From positions 98,719 through 162,718 of the forward strand of contig NZ_KL544000.1 in NCBI RefSeq assembly GCF_000711955.1: DNA of 64,000 nucleotides, given 5' to 3'. The notes below the pieces were generated by a model. The model did not search any database. It saw only the letters and a list, made by a program, of their open reading frames with translations, and was not told the origin of the DNA. A program made the position numbers and the translations under genes. The stretch comes from Nevskia soli DSM 19509. Lineage in GTDB: Bacteria > Pseudomonadota > Gammaproteobacteria > Nevskiales > Nevskiaceae. This document shows positions 1 through 8,157 of this stretch, one piece after another (positions within the stretch are counted from its first letter, which is position 1; each line of letters begins with the position of its first letter).

Positions 1-603
1 CTCGGCGTCAATCGCGGCGCCGTACGCGAGGCCATCAAGCGCCTGCAGCAGTCGCAACTGGTCGCGGTGCGCCAGGGCGGCAACCATGTCGTGCTGGATT
101 ATCTGGATGAGGCCGGCCTGGAACTGCTGCCGAGCCTGCTGCTCGACAAGCGCGGCCGCGTCAACAACACTGCAGTGCGCTCGATCATGGCGATGCGCTC
201 GGCGCTGGCACCGGACATCGCCGCCGCCGCCGCGGAACACGGCGGCGCCAGGCTGGCCGAGGAACTGCAGGCACTGCTGAAGCAGATGCGCGCAGCGGGC
301 AGCGACATCGGCGCGCTGCAAAACCACTGCTTCGAATTCTGGAAGGCCCTGGTGGCCGCGAGCGACAACATCGCCTTCCGCCTGGCGTTCAACTCGATGC
401 AGAGAACCTATCGCCAGGTTTGGGGGCTGCTGACCCGGGTCATGGAAGCGGAATTCCGCGACCTCGCCGGCCTGGGCCGCATCGCACGAGCGGTGGCGGC
501 CGGAGATGTCGAGGCCGCACGCACGGCCGGCCGCCGCCACGTGGAGATCGGCCGGCGTGCGCTGGAACGCACGCTTGAGGCAAGCGGCAACGAAGGAGGA
601 TGA
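1..603 (+). CDS. GntR/FadR-family transcriptional regulator, 5' end outside window
   Basis: The reading frame is open from base 1, so the gene begins upstream of the window. The first ~40 residues read like the second half of a GntR winged helix (GVNRGAVREAIKRLQQSQLV), followed by an all-helical FCD-type effector domain to the stop at 601-603. A GTG at 67 is only an internal codon. FadR-type regulators bind operators and release them on acyl-CoA or organic-acid binding. The stop lies just before the ATG of the hydroxylase at 605, and its last codons form that gene's Shine-Dalgarno (GAAGGAGGA), so the two are probably co-transcribed; a lipid-related ligand is a guess from that neighbour. Confidence 0.8.
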   Translation, partial: LGVNRGAVREAIKRLQQSQLVAVRQGGNHVVLDYLDEAGLELLPSLLLDKRGRVNNTAVRSIMAMRSALAPDIAAAAAEHGGARLAEELQALLKQMRAAGSDIGALQNHCFEFWKALVAASDNIAFRLAFNSMQRTYRQVWGLLTRVMEAEFRDLAGLGRIARAVAAGDVEAARTAGRRHVEIGRRALERTLEASGNEGG

Positions 604-604
604 A

Positions 605-1327
605 ATGAACCAGGCAGCCAACCGCAGCGACGACCGGATCATGATCGGCGCGGAGGAAACCGCCCGGCGCAATCCGATGCGTCCACCGGAAACCCTGCCG
701 CGCGACCGGCGCAGCGCGCTCAGGCTGTTCTGGGCCCATCCCAGCCCACTGCTGATCGCCGCCTTCGCGCTCGGCTTCGGCGCATGGCGCGGTGCGATGG
801 CCCCGTCAGGATGGAAAGACGCGCTGGTGGCGCTGGCCGTGCTGGCCTACTTCCCCTTCAACGAGTGGCTGATCCACGTCTACCTGCTGCACTACCGGCC
901 ACGGCGGCTGTTCGGCCGCACCCTCGACTTCTACCTGCCGGTGACGCATCGCCGTCACCATGCGGATCCCTGGAACCTGAAGTGGGTATTCATCCCGCGC
1001 CATGTCCACGTGCTCACCCTGCCCGCGGTGGCATTGCTGCTATGGGCCCTGTGGCCATGGAAGGAACTGGTGCTCACCGGTGAAGTGACTTACCTGCTCC
1101 TCGGCCTGCATTACGAATGGGTGCACTACCTCGCGCACATTCCCTGGTGCCCGGACATCGCCCACTACCAGCGGCGGGTGCGCGAGCACCGCTACCATCA
1201 CTTCCGCAACGAAAACTACTGGTGGGGCGTATCGATGGGCAGCGGCGACCGTTTCTTCGGTACCGCTCCCGCCGTGGAAGACATCGGCCGCTCGGGCACC
1301 ACCAGCACACTGGGTCTGCGCAAGTAG
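605..1327 (+). CDS. Fatty acid hydroxylase / sterol desaturase family membrane protein
   Basis: A 240-residue protein of the fatty-acid hydroxylase superfamily, integral membrane di-iron enzymes that hydroxylate or desaturate lipids. The histidine clusters expected to bind two irons are visible: HVYLLH at ~91-96, THRRHH at ~114-119, HYEWVH at ~169-174 and HYQRR..EHRYHH at ~187-199. Hydrophobic segments lie at ~45-60, 74-92 and 135-170. The start ATG at 605 is preceded by GAAGGAGGA; the frame stays open further upstream but that part overlaps the regulator and lacks a ribosome site. The substrate (carotenoid, sterol or fatty acyl chain) is not determined. Confidence 0.85.
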   Translation: MNQAANRSDDRIMIGAEETARRNPMRPPETLPRDRRSALRLFWAHPSPLLIAAFALGFGAWRGAMAPSGWKDALVALAVLAYFPFNEWLIHVYLLHYRPRRLFGRTLDFYLPVTHRRHHADPWNLKWVFIPRHVHVLTLPAVALLLWALWPWKELVLTGEVTYLLLGLHYEWVHYLAHIPWCPDIAHYQRRVREHRYHHFRNENYWWGVSMGSGDRFFGTAPAVEDIGRSGTTSTLGLRK

Positions 1328-1469
1328 CGCCGGCAGACTGCGTCTTGCCCAGGCCTGGCGCACCGCGGCCATCGCCGGATCGCGCGGCACCCGCGTACTC
1401 CACCACACCACCATGATCAGCAGCACCTGGATCACCAGGCGCACACCCAGCAGCGCGAGTGGAAACCTG

Positions 1470-1511
1470 GAGCCTGTAACAGAATGAATCGCGCCTGCGA
1501 CGGCGGTCATT
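1470..1511 (+). repeat. Solo copy of MITE terminal repeat
   Basis: About 40 bases beginning GAGCCTGTAACAGAATGAAT match the right inverted terminus of the 364-bp element at 5654-6017 almost exactly, but no second end or element body follows. It lies in the gap between the hydroxylase and the phosphoesterase. It may be a decayed insertion or a stand-alone palindromic unit. Confidence 0.7.
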
Positions 1512-1571
1512 GGCCCGGCCTTGCCATCAAGCCCTACACTGCCCCATCCCGTTGACCTTGTTGCGCATGCC

Positions 1572-2774
1572 TTGAACAAGTACACATCCCCGCAGAACAT
1601 CCGCCGCCACCTGACCCTCATCGGCAACTGCGTACTGCTCGGCCTGCTTGCCGCCTGCGGCAGCGGCGCCCGTTCCGTCGAGGCGGGCGTTGTCGTGGCG
1701 ACATCGTCCGCTGCGCCAATCGCGGCGAAGCCACCGCGCATCGGCCACGTCTTCCTGCTGGTGCTGGAAAACGAGGACTATGAAAATTCCTTCGGCGCGA
1801 CATCTCCCGCGGCCTATATGGCGAAAGCGCTGCCGGCGCGCGGCGCGCTGCTCTCCAACTACTACGGTACCGCCCACTTCAGCCAGGGCAACTACATCGC
1901 CATGATCAGCGGGCAGGGACCGAATCCGGACACCCAGTCGGATTGCCACGACTACGTCGAGTTCAAGGCCACCGCCCCAGCCGATGCCAACGGGCAAGCG
2001 GTCGGCCGCGGCTGCGTCTATGCCGCCGACGTGCCCAGCCTGCCGGACCAACTGGAGCAAGCCGGCCTGAGCTGGCGTGGCTACATGGAAGACATGGGCA
2101 ACAACCCGCAGCGCGAGGCCGCCAGCTGCGGTCGCCCCAGGATCGGTGCGCGGGATCCGGCGCGAAAGGCGGAGCCAGGCGACCAGTACGCCACCAAGCA
2201 CAACCCCTTCGTCTACTTCCATCGCGTCATCGACGATCCCTCGCGCTGCAACCGGCACGTGGTAAACCTGAAGCAGCTGAGCGCCGATCTGGCCAACGCC
2301 GCCGCCACACCGAATTTCGCCTTCATCACCCCGAGCCTGTGCCACGACGGCCACGACTCACCCTGCGTCGACGGCGAACCCGGCGGCCTGGTTTCGGCCG
2401 ACGCCTTCCTGCGGCAGTGGGTGCCGCTGATCCTCGACTCGGCGGCGTTCAAACAGGATGGCCTGCTGATCGTCACCTTCGATGAGTCCAACGGCCCGCA
2501 AACCGACGCCTCGGCCTGCTGCGGTGAAACGCCAGGACCGAATGCGCAGTTTCCCGGGCTCAGCGGTCGCGGCGGCGGCCGCATCGGCGCGGTGTTGCTG
2601 TCGCCCTTCATCAAACCGGGCACGATCAGCACCAAGCCATACAACCACTATTCGCTGCTGCGCAGCGTCGAGGATATTTTCGGCCTGCCCTACCTGGGAT
2701 ACGCGGCGAAGACGCCCGCGGGATTCGGCAGTGACGTGTACACGCAATTGCCGGAGCCCTCCGGCAATCCCTGA
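1572..2774 (+). CDS. Phosphoesterase-family lipoprotein (acid phosphatase/phospholipase C-like)
   Basis: The product has the alkaline-phosphatase-like fold of the phosphoesterase family (PF04185): an HVFLLVLENEDYENSFG start motif with the metal-binding E/N region, then SNYYG, SQGNYIAMISGQ, and a late FDESNG and YNHYSLLRSVED. A signal peptide ends in a lipobox (LLAAC), so it is probably an outer-membrane lipoprotein that hydrolyses phosphomonoesters or phospholipids in the periplasm. No ATG precedes the signal peptide. TTG at 1572 gives a normal-length signal sequence (Cys ~29); an in-frame TTG at 1521 is the alternative. A solo MITE end lies directly upstream and may affect expression. Confidence 0.8.
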   Translation: MNKYTSPQNIRRHLTLIGNCVLLGLLAACGSGARSVEAGVVVATSSAAPIAAKPPRIGHVFLLVLENEDYENSFGATSPAAYMAKALPARGALLSNYYGTAHFSQGNYIAMISGQGPNPDTQSDCHDYVEFKATAPADANGQAVGRGCVYAADVPSLPDQLEQAGLSWRGYMEDMGNNPQREAASCGRPRIGARDPARKAEPGDQYATKHNPFVYFHRVIDDPSRCNRHVVNLKQLSADLANAAATPNFAFITPSLCHDGHDSPCVDGEPGGLVSADAFLRQWVPLILDSAAFKQDGLLIVTFDESNGPQTDASACCGETPGPNAQFPGLSGRGGGRIGAVLLSPFIKPGTISTKPYNHYSLLRSVEDIFGLPYLGYAAKTPAGFGSDVYTQLPEPSGNP

Positions 2775-2802
2775 GCAGCCAGCCGTCCCGCGTCGACCGC
2801 GC

Positions 2803-4392
2803 TCAGCTGCCGCCGAATACGTCGCTGCGCGCCTTATCGACGCGCGCCATCTCGCCGTGAAAGTCGAAATCGATGGTGCCGCCTTCGGCGGCCGGCGCAG
2901 CCGCCGCCTGCCGAGCCGCCGCGTTCTGGTCCAGCAACGACAGCAGTTCCGGCGCCGGAGCGATTCCCGCTTGCGGCTGAAAACGGAAATCGGAGGGCAG
3001 CAGTTCATGCCCCATGGCGCGCACCCGCTCCCAGGCTTCCGGACTGAGCACGGCTTCGAGCGGCAAGGCCACCTCGGCGAACCCCGCGGCGCGGCGCGCC
3101 TCGAACAGGCGCTGCGCCAGCCGCAGGCGGATGTCGGCGCGTCCCGGCTGCTGCGCCAGCAATTCGCGCAGGCGCGAGATTTCCGCCTGCTCGGTTTCCG
3201 GCGGGGGCGGCCCCAGCAGTTTCACCGGTTCGCGTGGCGTTGCCGCAACCGGAGCGGCCTGCAACAGGTTGGGGAGCATGGCCGGCGCGCCCCCGGTGGA
3301 CACGGCACGCCGCGCCGCCATAGTGCGCTTGTGCTTGCCGCCGGCGAACAGCGCGCGCAAACCCCATAGCACCAGCAGCAGCGCCGCGGCGCCGATCAGG
3401 TTGCGCGGCTGCTGCCAGGCCGGGGTTTCCCTCGGAGTCTCCTGCACCGGCTCGGCAGCCTTGCGCAGCAGCGTCACCGGAACCTGCCACTCCCCCACCG
3501 GCTTGCGCAGATAATCCCTGAACTCGGCGATGCGATAGCCCGGCTCGCTGCCGATCGATGCCGCATCCGGAATGTCCAGTTGCCGGCCGACGATGGGGTG
3601 CTGCGGATTGCCGGCGGGAAAATCGTCGATGTTGGCCTCGAATACCGCCAGCATCACCGCGTCGGCATTGCCCGCGCCGGCCCTGGCGAAGTGCGTGGCG
3701 ATGCTGGCCAGCGTATCGCCCTTCTTCACCTGATAGCTGTTGAAATATTTCGGGCGCGGCGCGATCACCATCTGCGGCGCAGCCGGTGCGGCGGCGGTGG
3801 CGGCGGCACCGTTCACCGCCGCACCGCCGGCCGCGGCATCGCCGTAGGCGATGGCCGTCTTCTGATCCTCTTCCTTGCCGATGGAAATCGCATGCGCACC
3901 GTCGGGCACCGCGGCAGGCGTCGGCGCAGGAGCCGCCGCGGGCCGCGCGGCATTGTCCGTCCGCATCACAACCTGCCCGACCACCGGCGCCGGAGATTCC
4001 AGCGGCGAGGACTTGTTCAGATCCGGGATGTCGAACAGCACCGTCAGGTCGCGGCTGACCACCACCGCCCCAGCGCCGACTTCGAGATGCAAGCGCATCG
4101 CCGGTACCGTCACCCGGGTCGACGTGCTCAGCACGATGGCCGGAACGGCGGGATCGTAGGCGGCATGCACCTGGGCGGCGGCCCGCTCTTCCGCTTCGGC
4201 CAAGCCGGAAGCCGGGGTCAGGCGGTAGTAGATGCGGGAGACCTCGTCGCCCGCCAGCGTGATCGGCACCGACACCGACAGGGGCTGCCCGACCGCGGCA
4301 TGCAGCTGCAACTCGCCGTCGATCGACAGGGCCTGCGCGGCCCCGCCGCAGGCAGCGAACACGAACCCAAGAAACAGTCTGGAAAAGCGCAT
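2803..4392 (-). CDS. FimV-like LysM protein
   Basis: A 529-residue protein with the architecture of FimV/HubP-type polar proteins: signal peptide 1-21, a beta-rich N-terminal domain (~22-125), an Ala/Pro linker, one LysM module (YQVKKGDTLASIA at ~220-232), a transmembrane helix at ~332-350 and a cytoplasmic tail with a helical segment and an acidic C-terminal end (IDFDFHGEMA). FimV binds peptidoglycan through LysM and organises type IV pilus/twitching or polar assemblies in Pseudomonas relatives. It is shorter than classical FimV (over 900 aa) and lacks the long TPR tail, so it may be a reduced paralog. It is convergent with the phosphoesterase. Confidence 0.75.
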   Translation of the reverse strand: MRFSRLFLGFVFAACGGAAQALSIDGELQLHAAVGQPLSVSVPITLAGDEVSRIYYRLTPASGLAEAEERAAAQVHAAYDPAVPAIVLSTSTRVTVPAMRLHLEVGAGAVVVSRDLTVLFDIPDLNKSSPLESPAPVVGQVVMRTDNAARPAAAPAPTPAAVPDGAHAISIGKEEDQKTAIAYGDAAAGGAAVNGAAATAAAPAAPQMVIAPRPKYFNSYQVKKGDTLASIATHFARAGAGNADAVMLAVFEANIDDFPAGNPQHPIVGRQLDIPDAASIGSEPGYRIAEFRDYLRKPVGEWQVPVTLLRKAAEPVQETPRETPAWQQPRNLIGAAALLLVLWGLRALFAGGKHKRTMAARRAVSTGGAPAMLPNLLQAAPVAATPREPVKLLGPPPPETEQAEISRLRELLAQQPGRADIRLRLAQRLFEARRAAGFAEVALPLEAVLSPEAWERVRAMGHELLPSDFRFQPQAGIAPAPELLSLLDQNAAARQAAAAPAAEGGTIDFDFHGEMARVDKARSDVFGGS

Positions 4393-4598
4393 GGCGACAG
4401 TCGATCAGAAAACGACGGCGTCTTTCCCTGGCAACCGTCCGAAGGACGCATCATCGCCGATAACCGGTGACGCCTCCATAGTAAAAATGAGGTGAGTGCC
4501 TGCAACCGGGGCCAGGCCGGCGCTACAGGCAAGCGTATCGAGCAGCGGCAGCAGCGCCTTTCATATTCCTGACAAGTGCACACCCTAGCCTTGCACGG

Positions 4599-4943
4599 TT
4601 GACACTCAGGGATGAGAAAATCAATGACTTCACACTCGGGGACTGCGACTTCCAACTCCGCGACGCCGAGTTCACCGCCACCAAAAAGGATGGCCGCCTC
4701 GGCATCCGCGTGCACTGCTGCATCATCGGTCCGCGCGCCCGGCGCGGCCATGTCGAGTCGCTGCCGTTCGACCCGAACTCGATCCTCGACATGATCGCCT
4801 GGCGTTCCGGCTTCGAGCCGCCGGGTGTGCGCGGCGGCTCCACCAACCTGCTCGACCGGCAGCGGTGCGGACGCTGGCGCAGCGCAACGTCCTCCCCATC
4901 TAGCCAGGGCCTGTCAACACACTTCCCCCAAGTGGCATTTTGA
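4599..4943 (+). CDS. Hypothetical small protein, possible frameshift near the end
   Basis: The frame shows strong GC3 bias from ~4625 to ~4860, which supports real coding, but no family is recognised. The only start is a TTG at 4599 with no good ribosome site. After ~4858 the composition becomes atypical, while reading two bases further along gives a natural-looking short tail (AAVRTLAQRNVLPI and a TAG at 4901-4903). A one- or two-base indel, or a sequencing error, is therefore possible. A strong intrinsic terminator begins at 4943. Confidence 0.4.
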   Translation: MTLRDEKINDFTLGDCDFQLRDAEFTATKKDGRLGIRVHCCIIGPRARRGHVESLPFDPNSILDMIAWRSGFEPPGVRGGSTNLLDRQRCGRWRSATSSPSSQGLSTHFPQVAF

Positions 4944-4967
4944 GCCCCGCCTTGCGGGGCTTTTTTT
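4943..4967 (+). terminator. Rho-independent terminator
   Basis: AGCCCCGC-CTT-GCGGGGCT followed by seven T residues forms a perfect GC stem with a three-base loop. It ends transcription of the small ORF upstream; the T tract is on the plus strand, so it acts in that direction. Confidence 0.9.
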
Positions 4968-5145
4968 ACATTTGACCCGTCCCGATGGCGCCTCCGGCGA
5001 AAAATGGCGCCGGCCTTCCGGAGAGAGCCGCCTTTCGACGGCCCCACCGGCTGAACCACGCCTCATTTGTGGCATACCACTTGCGTTGTTTCCCCGGTCT
5101 GCTCTCGCTCCGTATACGCTGTCACGGCGTTTTCAGGTTGTTTTC

Positions 5146-5637
5146 ATGCATAAATTGGCCGCGGCCACATTGTTTTCGCTCTGCGCCTGCTGCGCGGCGC
5201 AAGTCCAGGCGCAGGAGGAATTCCGCGCCGGACTGACCCTGCGCGCCGGCTTTGGCGGCAGCGCCGAGCAGAGCTGGACGCCGCACCTGCTGGCCAGCTT
5301 CGGCTCCGGCCCACAATTCCTGCAGCAAAGCCGCAGCGCCGAATCGCAATGCCTGATGACCGCCGGCGACCTGCGCATCAGCGGCGCCATGGCCTCCTCT
5401 TCTGCCTGCGACGCCGCGCCCCTGGTGCAGGTCGACCTCGGCGACGGCGGCCTCAGTTCGGCCAACCTGCTGGGCCTCAATCTGATGAAGGCGCCGAAGG
5501 TGCTGCGCAGCTACCAGCGCGATCTGCTCAGCGGCAATAGCGAATGGGTGCAATGGACGCTGCGGCAACACCTCAGCGGCAACAGCCTCGATCCACGCGG
5601 GATCACGGCCGGTTCCCCGGCCGCAGACGTCAAGTAA
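5146..5637 (+). CDS. Secreted protein of unknown function
   Basis: A 163-residue product with a clear Sec signal peptide (MHKLAAATLFSLCACCAAQVQAQ, cleavage after ~23). The mature part is small, Ser/Gly/Leu-rich and contains two Cys residues that could pair (SQCLMT and SSACDAA). The ATG at 5146 was chosen because the upstream extension of the frame is not protein-like. It resembles small periplasmic proteins of Xanthomonadales-type genomes only in general features; no function is assigned. A MITE-like element begins 16 bases after the stop. Confidence 0.65.
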   Translation: MHKLAAATLFSLCACCAAQVQAQEEFRAGLTLRAGFGGSAEQSWTPHLLASFGSGPQFLQQSRSAESQCLMTAGDLRISGAMASSSACDAAPLVQVDLGDGGLSSANLLGLNLMKAPKVLRSYQRDLLSGNSEWVQWTLRQHLSGNSLDPRGITAGSPAADVK

Positions 5638-5653
5638 ACCCGGCGACGCCTTA

Positions 5654-6017
5654 GAGCCTGTAACAGAATGAATCGCACCTGCGTTGCAGTCCAAAATCGC
5701 GTCAGGCAAGGCGGAGGGCTGAGCCATGGTGATTCCATGGCTGGGGCTGACAACGATCGCCCGCGACACGGTGCCGCGTCAGCGTGGGTGCGGGAGCGGG
5801 CGAAAGCGGCCTCTCCCGCACCCACCTCGTTACGCTCGGGCACCGTGTCGGGGCCGCCCCGGCGCGATTTTGGGCGCAACCCTTCGGGACGGGGCCATTT
5901 TTGCGCATTGCTGCGCCGGCCAGAGCGCACCATGGAGTCACCATGCCGCACTCTGTCCGACTTGCACTGCGCAAAAATGACCACCGTCGCAGGCGCGATT
6001 CATTCTGTTACAGGCTC
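5654..6017. mobile_element. MITE-like element with ~30-bp terminal inverted repeats
   Basis: The left end (GAGCCTGTAACAGAATGAAT... at 5654) is repeated inverted at the right end (5988-6017), with about 30 matching bases and one or two mismatches. TTA flanks both ends (5651-5653 and 6018-6020), consistent with a 3-bp target duplication. The 364-bp body has no plausible transposase gene, so it would move only in trans. It includes short internal palindromes such as CCATGGTGATTCCATGG. Solo ends occur at 1470 and 12192. The parent transposon is not in the window. Confidence 0.75.
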
Positions 6018-6024
6018 TTAGCGC

Positions 6025-7314
6025 TTATCCGCCGAACTGCACCAGCAGCAAACCCATATCCAGCAGCGCCACACCGGCCGTCAGCGCGGCAGCACCATGG
6101 CGCACCGCCGGCGGCAGGCTGAATTCGCGCATCAGCGCGGGCCGCGAAGCCAGCAGCACCAGCGGGACCAGGGCGAAGGGCAGCGCCAGGCTGAGGATCA
6201 CCTGGCTGAACACCAGCAGGGAATCCGGGGTGGCGACGCCGCCGGCGCCGACGAACAGGCAGGCCAGGATCACCGCGCCCAGCCGGGTGGCGATGCCGCG
6301 CACCCAGGTGGAGCTTTCGCGCCCGCGAAAACCGCGGCTGAGCAGACGGCCGGCAAGCACGCCGGTAATGGCCGAACTCTGCCCCGCCGCATACAGGGCC
6401 GCGCCGAAGATCAAGGCAGCGGCGGCGCCCAGGCTCAGCCGCAGCGCTGCATGGGCGCCGGCGAGGCTGGTCACCGCCGGCCCGCGGCCACCGAGCGAAG
6501 CCGCCGCCACGGCCAGGATGGCGACGTTGACCAGCATGGCAAAGCCCAGCGCCACGGCGGTGTCGCGCGTCGCCAATTGCATGGCCCGGCGGCGTAGCGG
6601 CATCGCGATGCCACGGGCGCGCTCGGCCACCAGGCCCGAATGCAGGTACAGGTTGTGCGGCATCACCGTGGCGCCGACGATACCCAGTGCCAGCAGCAGC
6701 GCCTCGCGGTTGTGCAGCAGGCCGCCGCTGCGCGCGACATCCCCCGCAGCCTGGGTGAAATCCGGCCGTGACTGCAGCAGCAGGGCGACGAAGCTCAAAC
6801 CGACCACCGCCAGCAGCCCATTGACGATCTTCTCGTGTACGCCGGGATGGCCCTTGGACAGCACCATCACACCCAGCGTGGCCAGCGCGCTGAAAGCCAG
6901 GCCGGCGCCGAAGGGCAGGCCGAACAGCAGTTGCAGGGCGATGGCGCCGCCGACCAGTTCGGCCAACGCCGTGGCGACGATCGCCAGCTCACCGGCCAGC
7001 CAGGCCGCCCTGGCCACCGGCACCGGCAGATGCCGCGCGGTCAATTGCGCCAGGTCCTCCCCGGTGGCCACCGCCAGGCGCGCAGCCAGGGTCTGGAACA
7101 GCAGGCCGAGCAGGCTGGCGGCGATCACCACGCTGATCAGGGCATAGCGATAGGATGAGCCGCCCGCGATGTCGGTGGCCCAGTTGCCCGGATCCATGTA
7201 GCCGACCGCCACCAGCAAGCCCGGACCGACCAGCCGACGCAGCGGCGATGCACCCGTCGTGGGGCCTGCCCCGGCCGGCAGCCCGTGCGTTTCAGTGGCG
7301 AGGACAGCACTCAT
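6025..7314 (-). CDS. mntH: NRAMP-family Mn2+/H+ symporter
   Basis: A 429-residue inner-membrane transporter of the NRAMP family with about 11 hydrophobic segments. The family's metal-site motifs are present: DPGN at ~41-44 in TM1 and MPHNLYLHS at ~217-225 in TM6. It imports Mn2+ (and possibly Fe2+) with protons. Start 7314 was chosen over 7332 because GAGAGG lies at the right spacing before it. The gene begins just downstream of a Fur-like box (7330-7347), suggesting iron or manganese control. It is divergent from the DUF2937-like gene, and a MITE end sits only a few bases past its stop. Confidence 0.9.
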   Translation of the reverse strand: MSAVLATETHGLPAGAGPTTGASPLRRLVGPGLLVAVGYMDPGNWATDIAGGSSYRYALISVVIAASLLGLLFQTLAARLAVATGEDLAQLTARHLPVPVARAAWLAGELAIVATALAELVGGAIALQLLFGLPFGAGLAFSALATLGVMVLSKGHPGVHEKIVNGLLAVVGLSFVALLLQSRPDFTQAAGDVARSGGLLHNREALLLALGIVGATVMPHNLYLHSGLVAERARGIAMPLRRRAMQLATRDTAVALGFAMLVNVAILAVAAASLGGRGPAVTSLAGAHAALRLSLGAAAALIFGAALYAAGQSSAITGVLAGRLLSRGFRGRESSTWVRGIATRLGAVILACLFVGAGGVATPDSLLVFSQVILSLALPFALVPLVLLASRPALMREFSLPPAVRHGAAALTAGVALLDMGLLLVQFGG

Positions 7315-7329
7315 GACGCACCTCTCAAA

Positions 7330-7347
7330 CAAGAATTATTCTCATTA
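7330..7347 (-). promoter_or_regulatory. Candidate Fur/MntR box upstream of mntH
   Basis: On the minus strand, TAATGAGAATAATTCTTG is an AT-rich partial palindrome close to the gammaproteobacterial Fur consensus (AATGAGAATNATTCTCATT). It ends about 15 bases before the mntH start, where repressor binding would block initiation. mntH genes are known Fur and MntR targets; which regulator binds here is not shown by sequence. Confidence 0.55.
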
Positions 7348-7498
7348 AAGGGGCGTAACGGCCATAAGGCAAGGCAATTTTCCCTATGCCGCGGATGTGC
7401 TTTGGCTATCATTCACGGAACTACAAGCAGGGGGCGTGGCCAAACTGGTGCTCAGGCGGTACCGGGCGCTCCCAAGTCGAAGGACCCGGCTCAAGACC

Positions 7499-8020
7499 AT
7501 GTCTTTTCTGTACCGTTACCTGCTGATTTTCATCGCCTGTGTCGCCCTGCTGCTCGGCATCCAGATTCCGACCTTCGTCGATCAGTTCGAGAAGCGGCTC
7601 GACGCGCACCTTCAGGAAGTGCAGACCAACCTCAAGGGCTACCGCGATATCGCCGATCGCGATTTCAATGGCTCGATGGAAGCGTTGATCCGCAAGCACA
7701 AAGACAGCAGCGACATTGTGTTCCGCGACGAAGCGGCGCCGATCGAGACCATGTACCTGCGCTACCTGCATTTCAAGGACCAGCAGACCGGCCTGCAGAC
7801 CAGCCTGCCCGGCAAGGTGCTGTACCTGGCCCGGCACGGCGACCGCGACCTGATGCGCGAAACCTACGCCAGCTATTCCTTCGCCATCCCGCTCGACAGC
7901 GCCGCGATCTACTCGGGCTTCGCCCTGGTCGCCATCACGCTGCTGCTGGTGGAGTTTGTATCCGGGGTGTTCGGCCTTGTCACCGGCCTGGGAACTTCCC
8001 GGAAAAGCGCGCGCTTCTGA
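7499..8020 (+). CDS. DUF2937-like membrane protein
   Basis: A 173-residue protein with an N-terminal transmembrane helix (~8-22), a soluble, coiled, charged middle region (~27-130), and a second helix near 142-162. Layout and sequence (IPTFVDQFEKRLDAH, GYRDIADRDF) suit the DUF2937 family of small inner-membrane proteins of unknown role. ATG 7499 is used; the longer frame from 7397 begins inside the mntH promoter region and has an implausible Arg-rich head. Confidence 0.65.
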   Translation: MSFLYRYLLIFIACVALLLGIQIPTFVDQFEKRLDAHLQEVQTNLKGYRDIADRDFNGSMEALIRKHKDSSDIVFRDEAAPIETMYLRYLHFKDQQTGLQTSLPGKVLYLARHGDRDLMRETYASYSFAIPLDSAAIYSGFALVAITLLLVEFVSGVFGLVTGLGTSRKSARF

Positions 8021-8157
8021 CGATCAGGGAACGATTCCCGCCCGTCGCCGTCAATGCCGCGCGGACTGGCGAAGCCGCGCCGTTTTCACAACCAGCCCTT
8101 ATTTCCAATGAAACAGGTTGTAGATCAGCCGGGGAACACCCCCGCAGCACGGCAACG

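Noticed and set aside
506..604. Longer N-terminus for the hydroxylase
   Set aside because: It lies inside the regulator gene, is Arg-rich and has no ribosome site; ATG 605 follows GAAGGAGGA.
7285..8157. Long open frame leading into the SBF-like transporter
   Set aside because: It covers the mntH promoter and the DUF2937-like gene in another frame; composition is not membrane-like.
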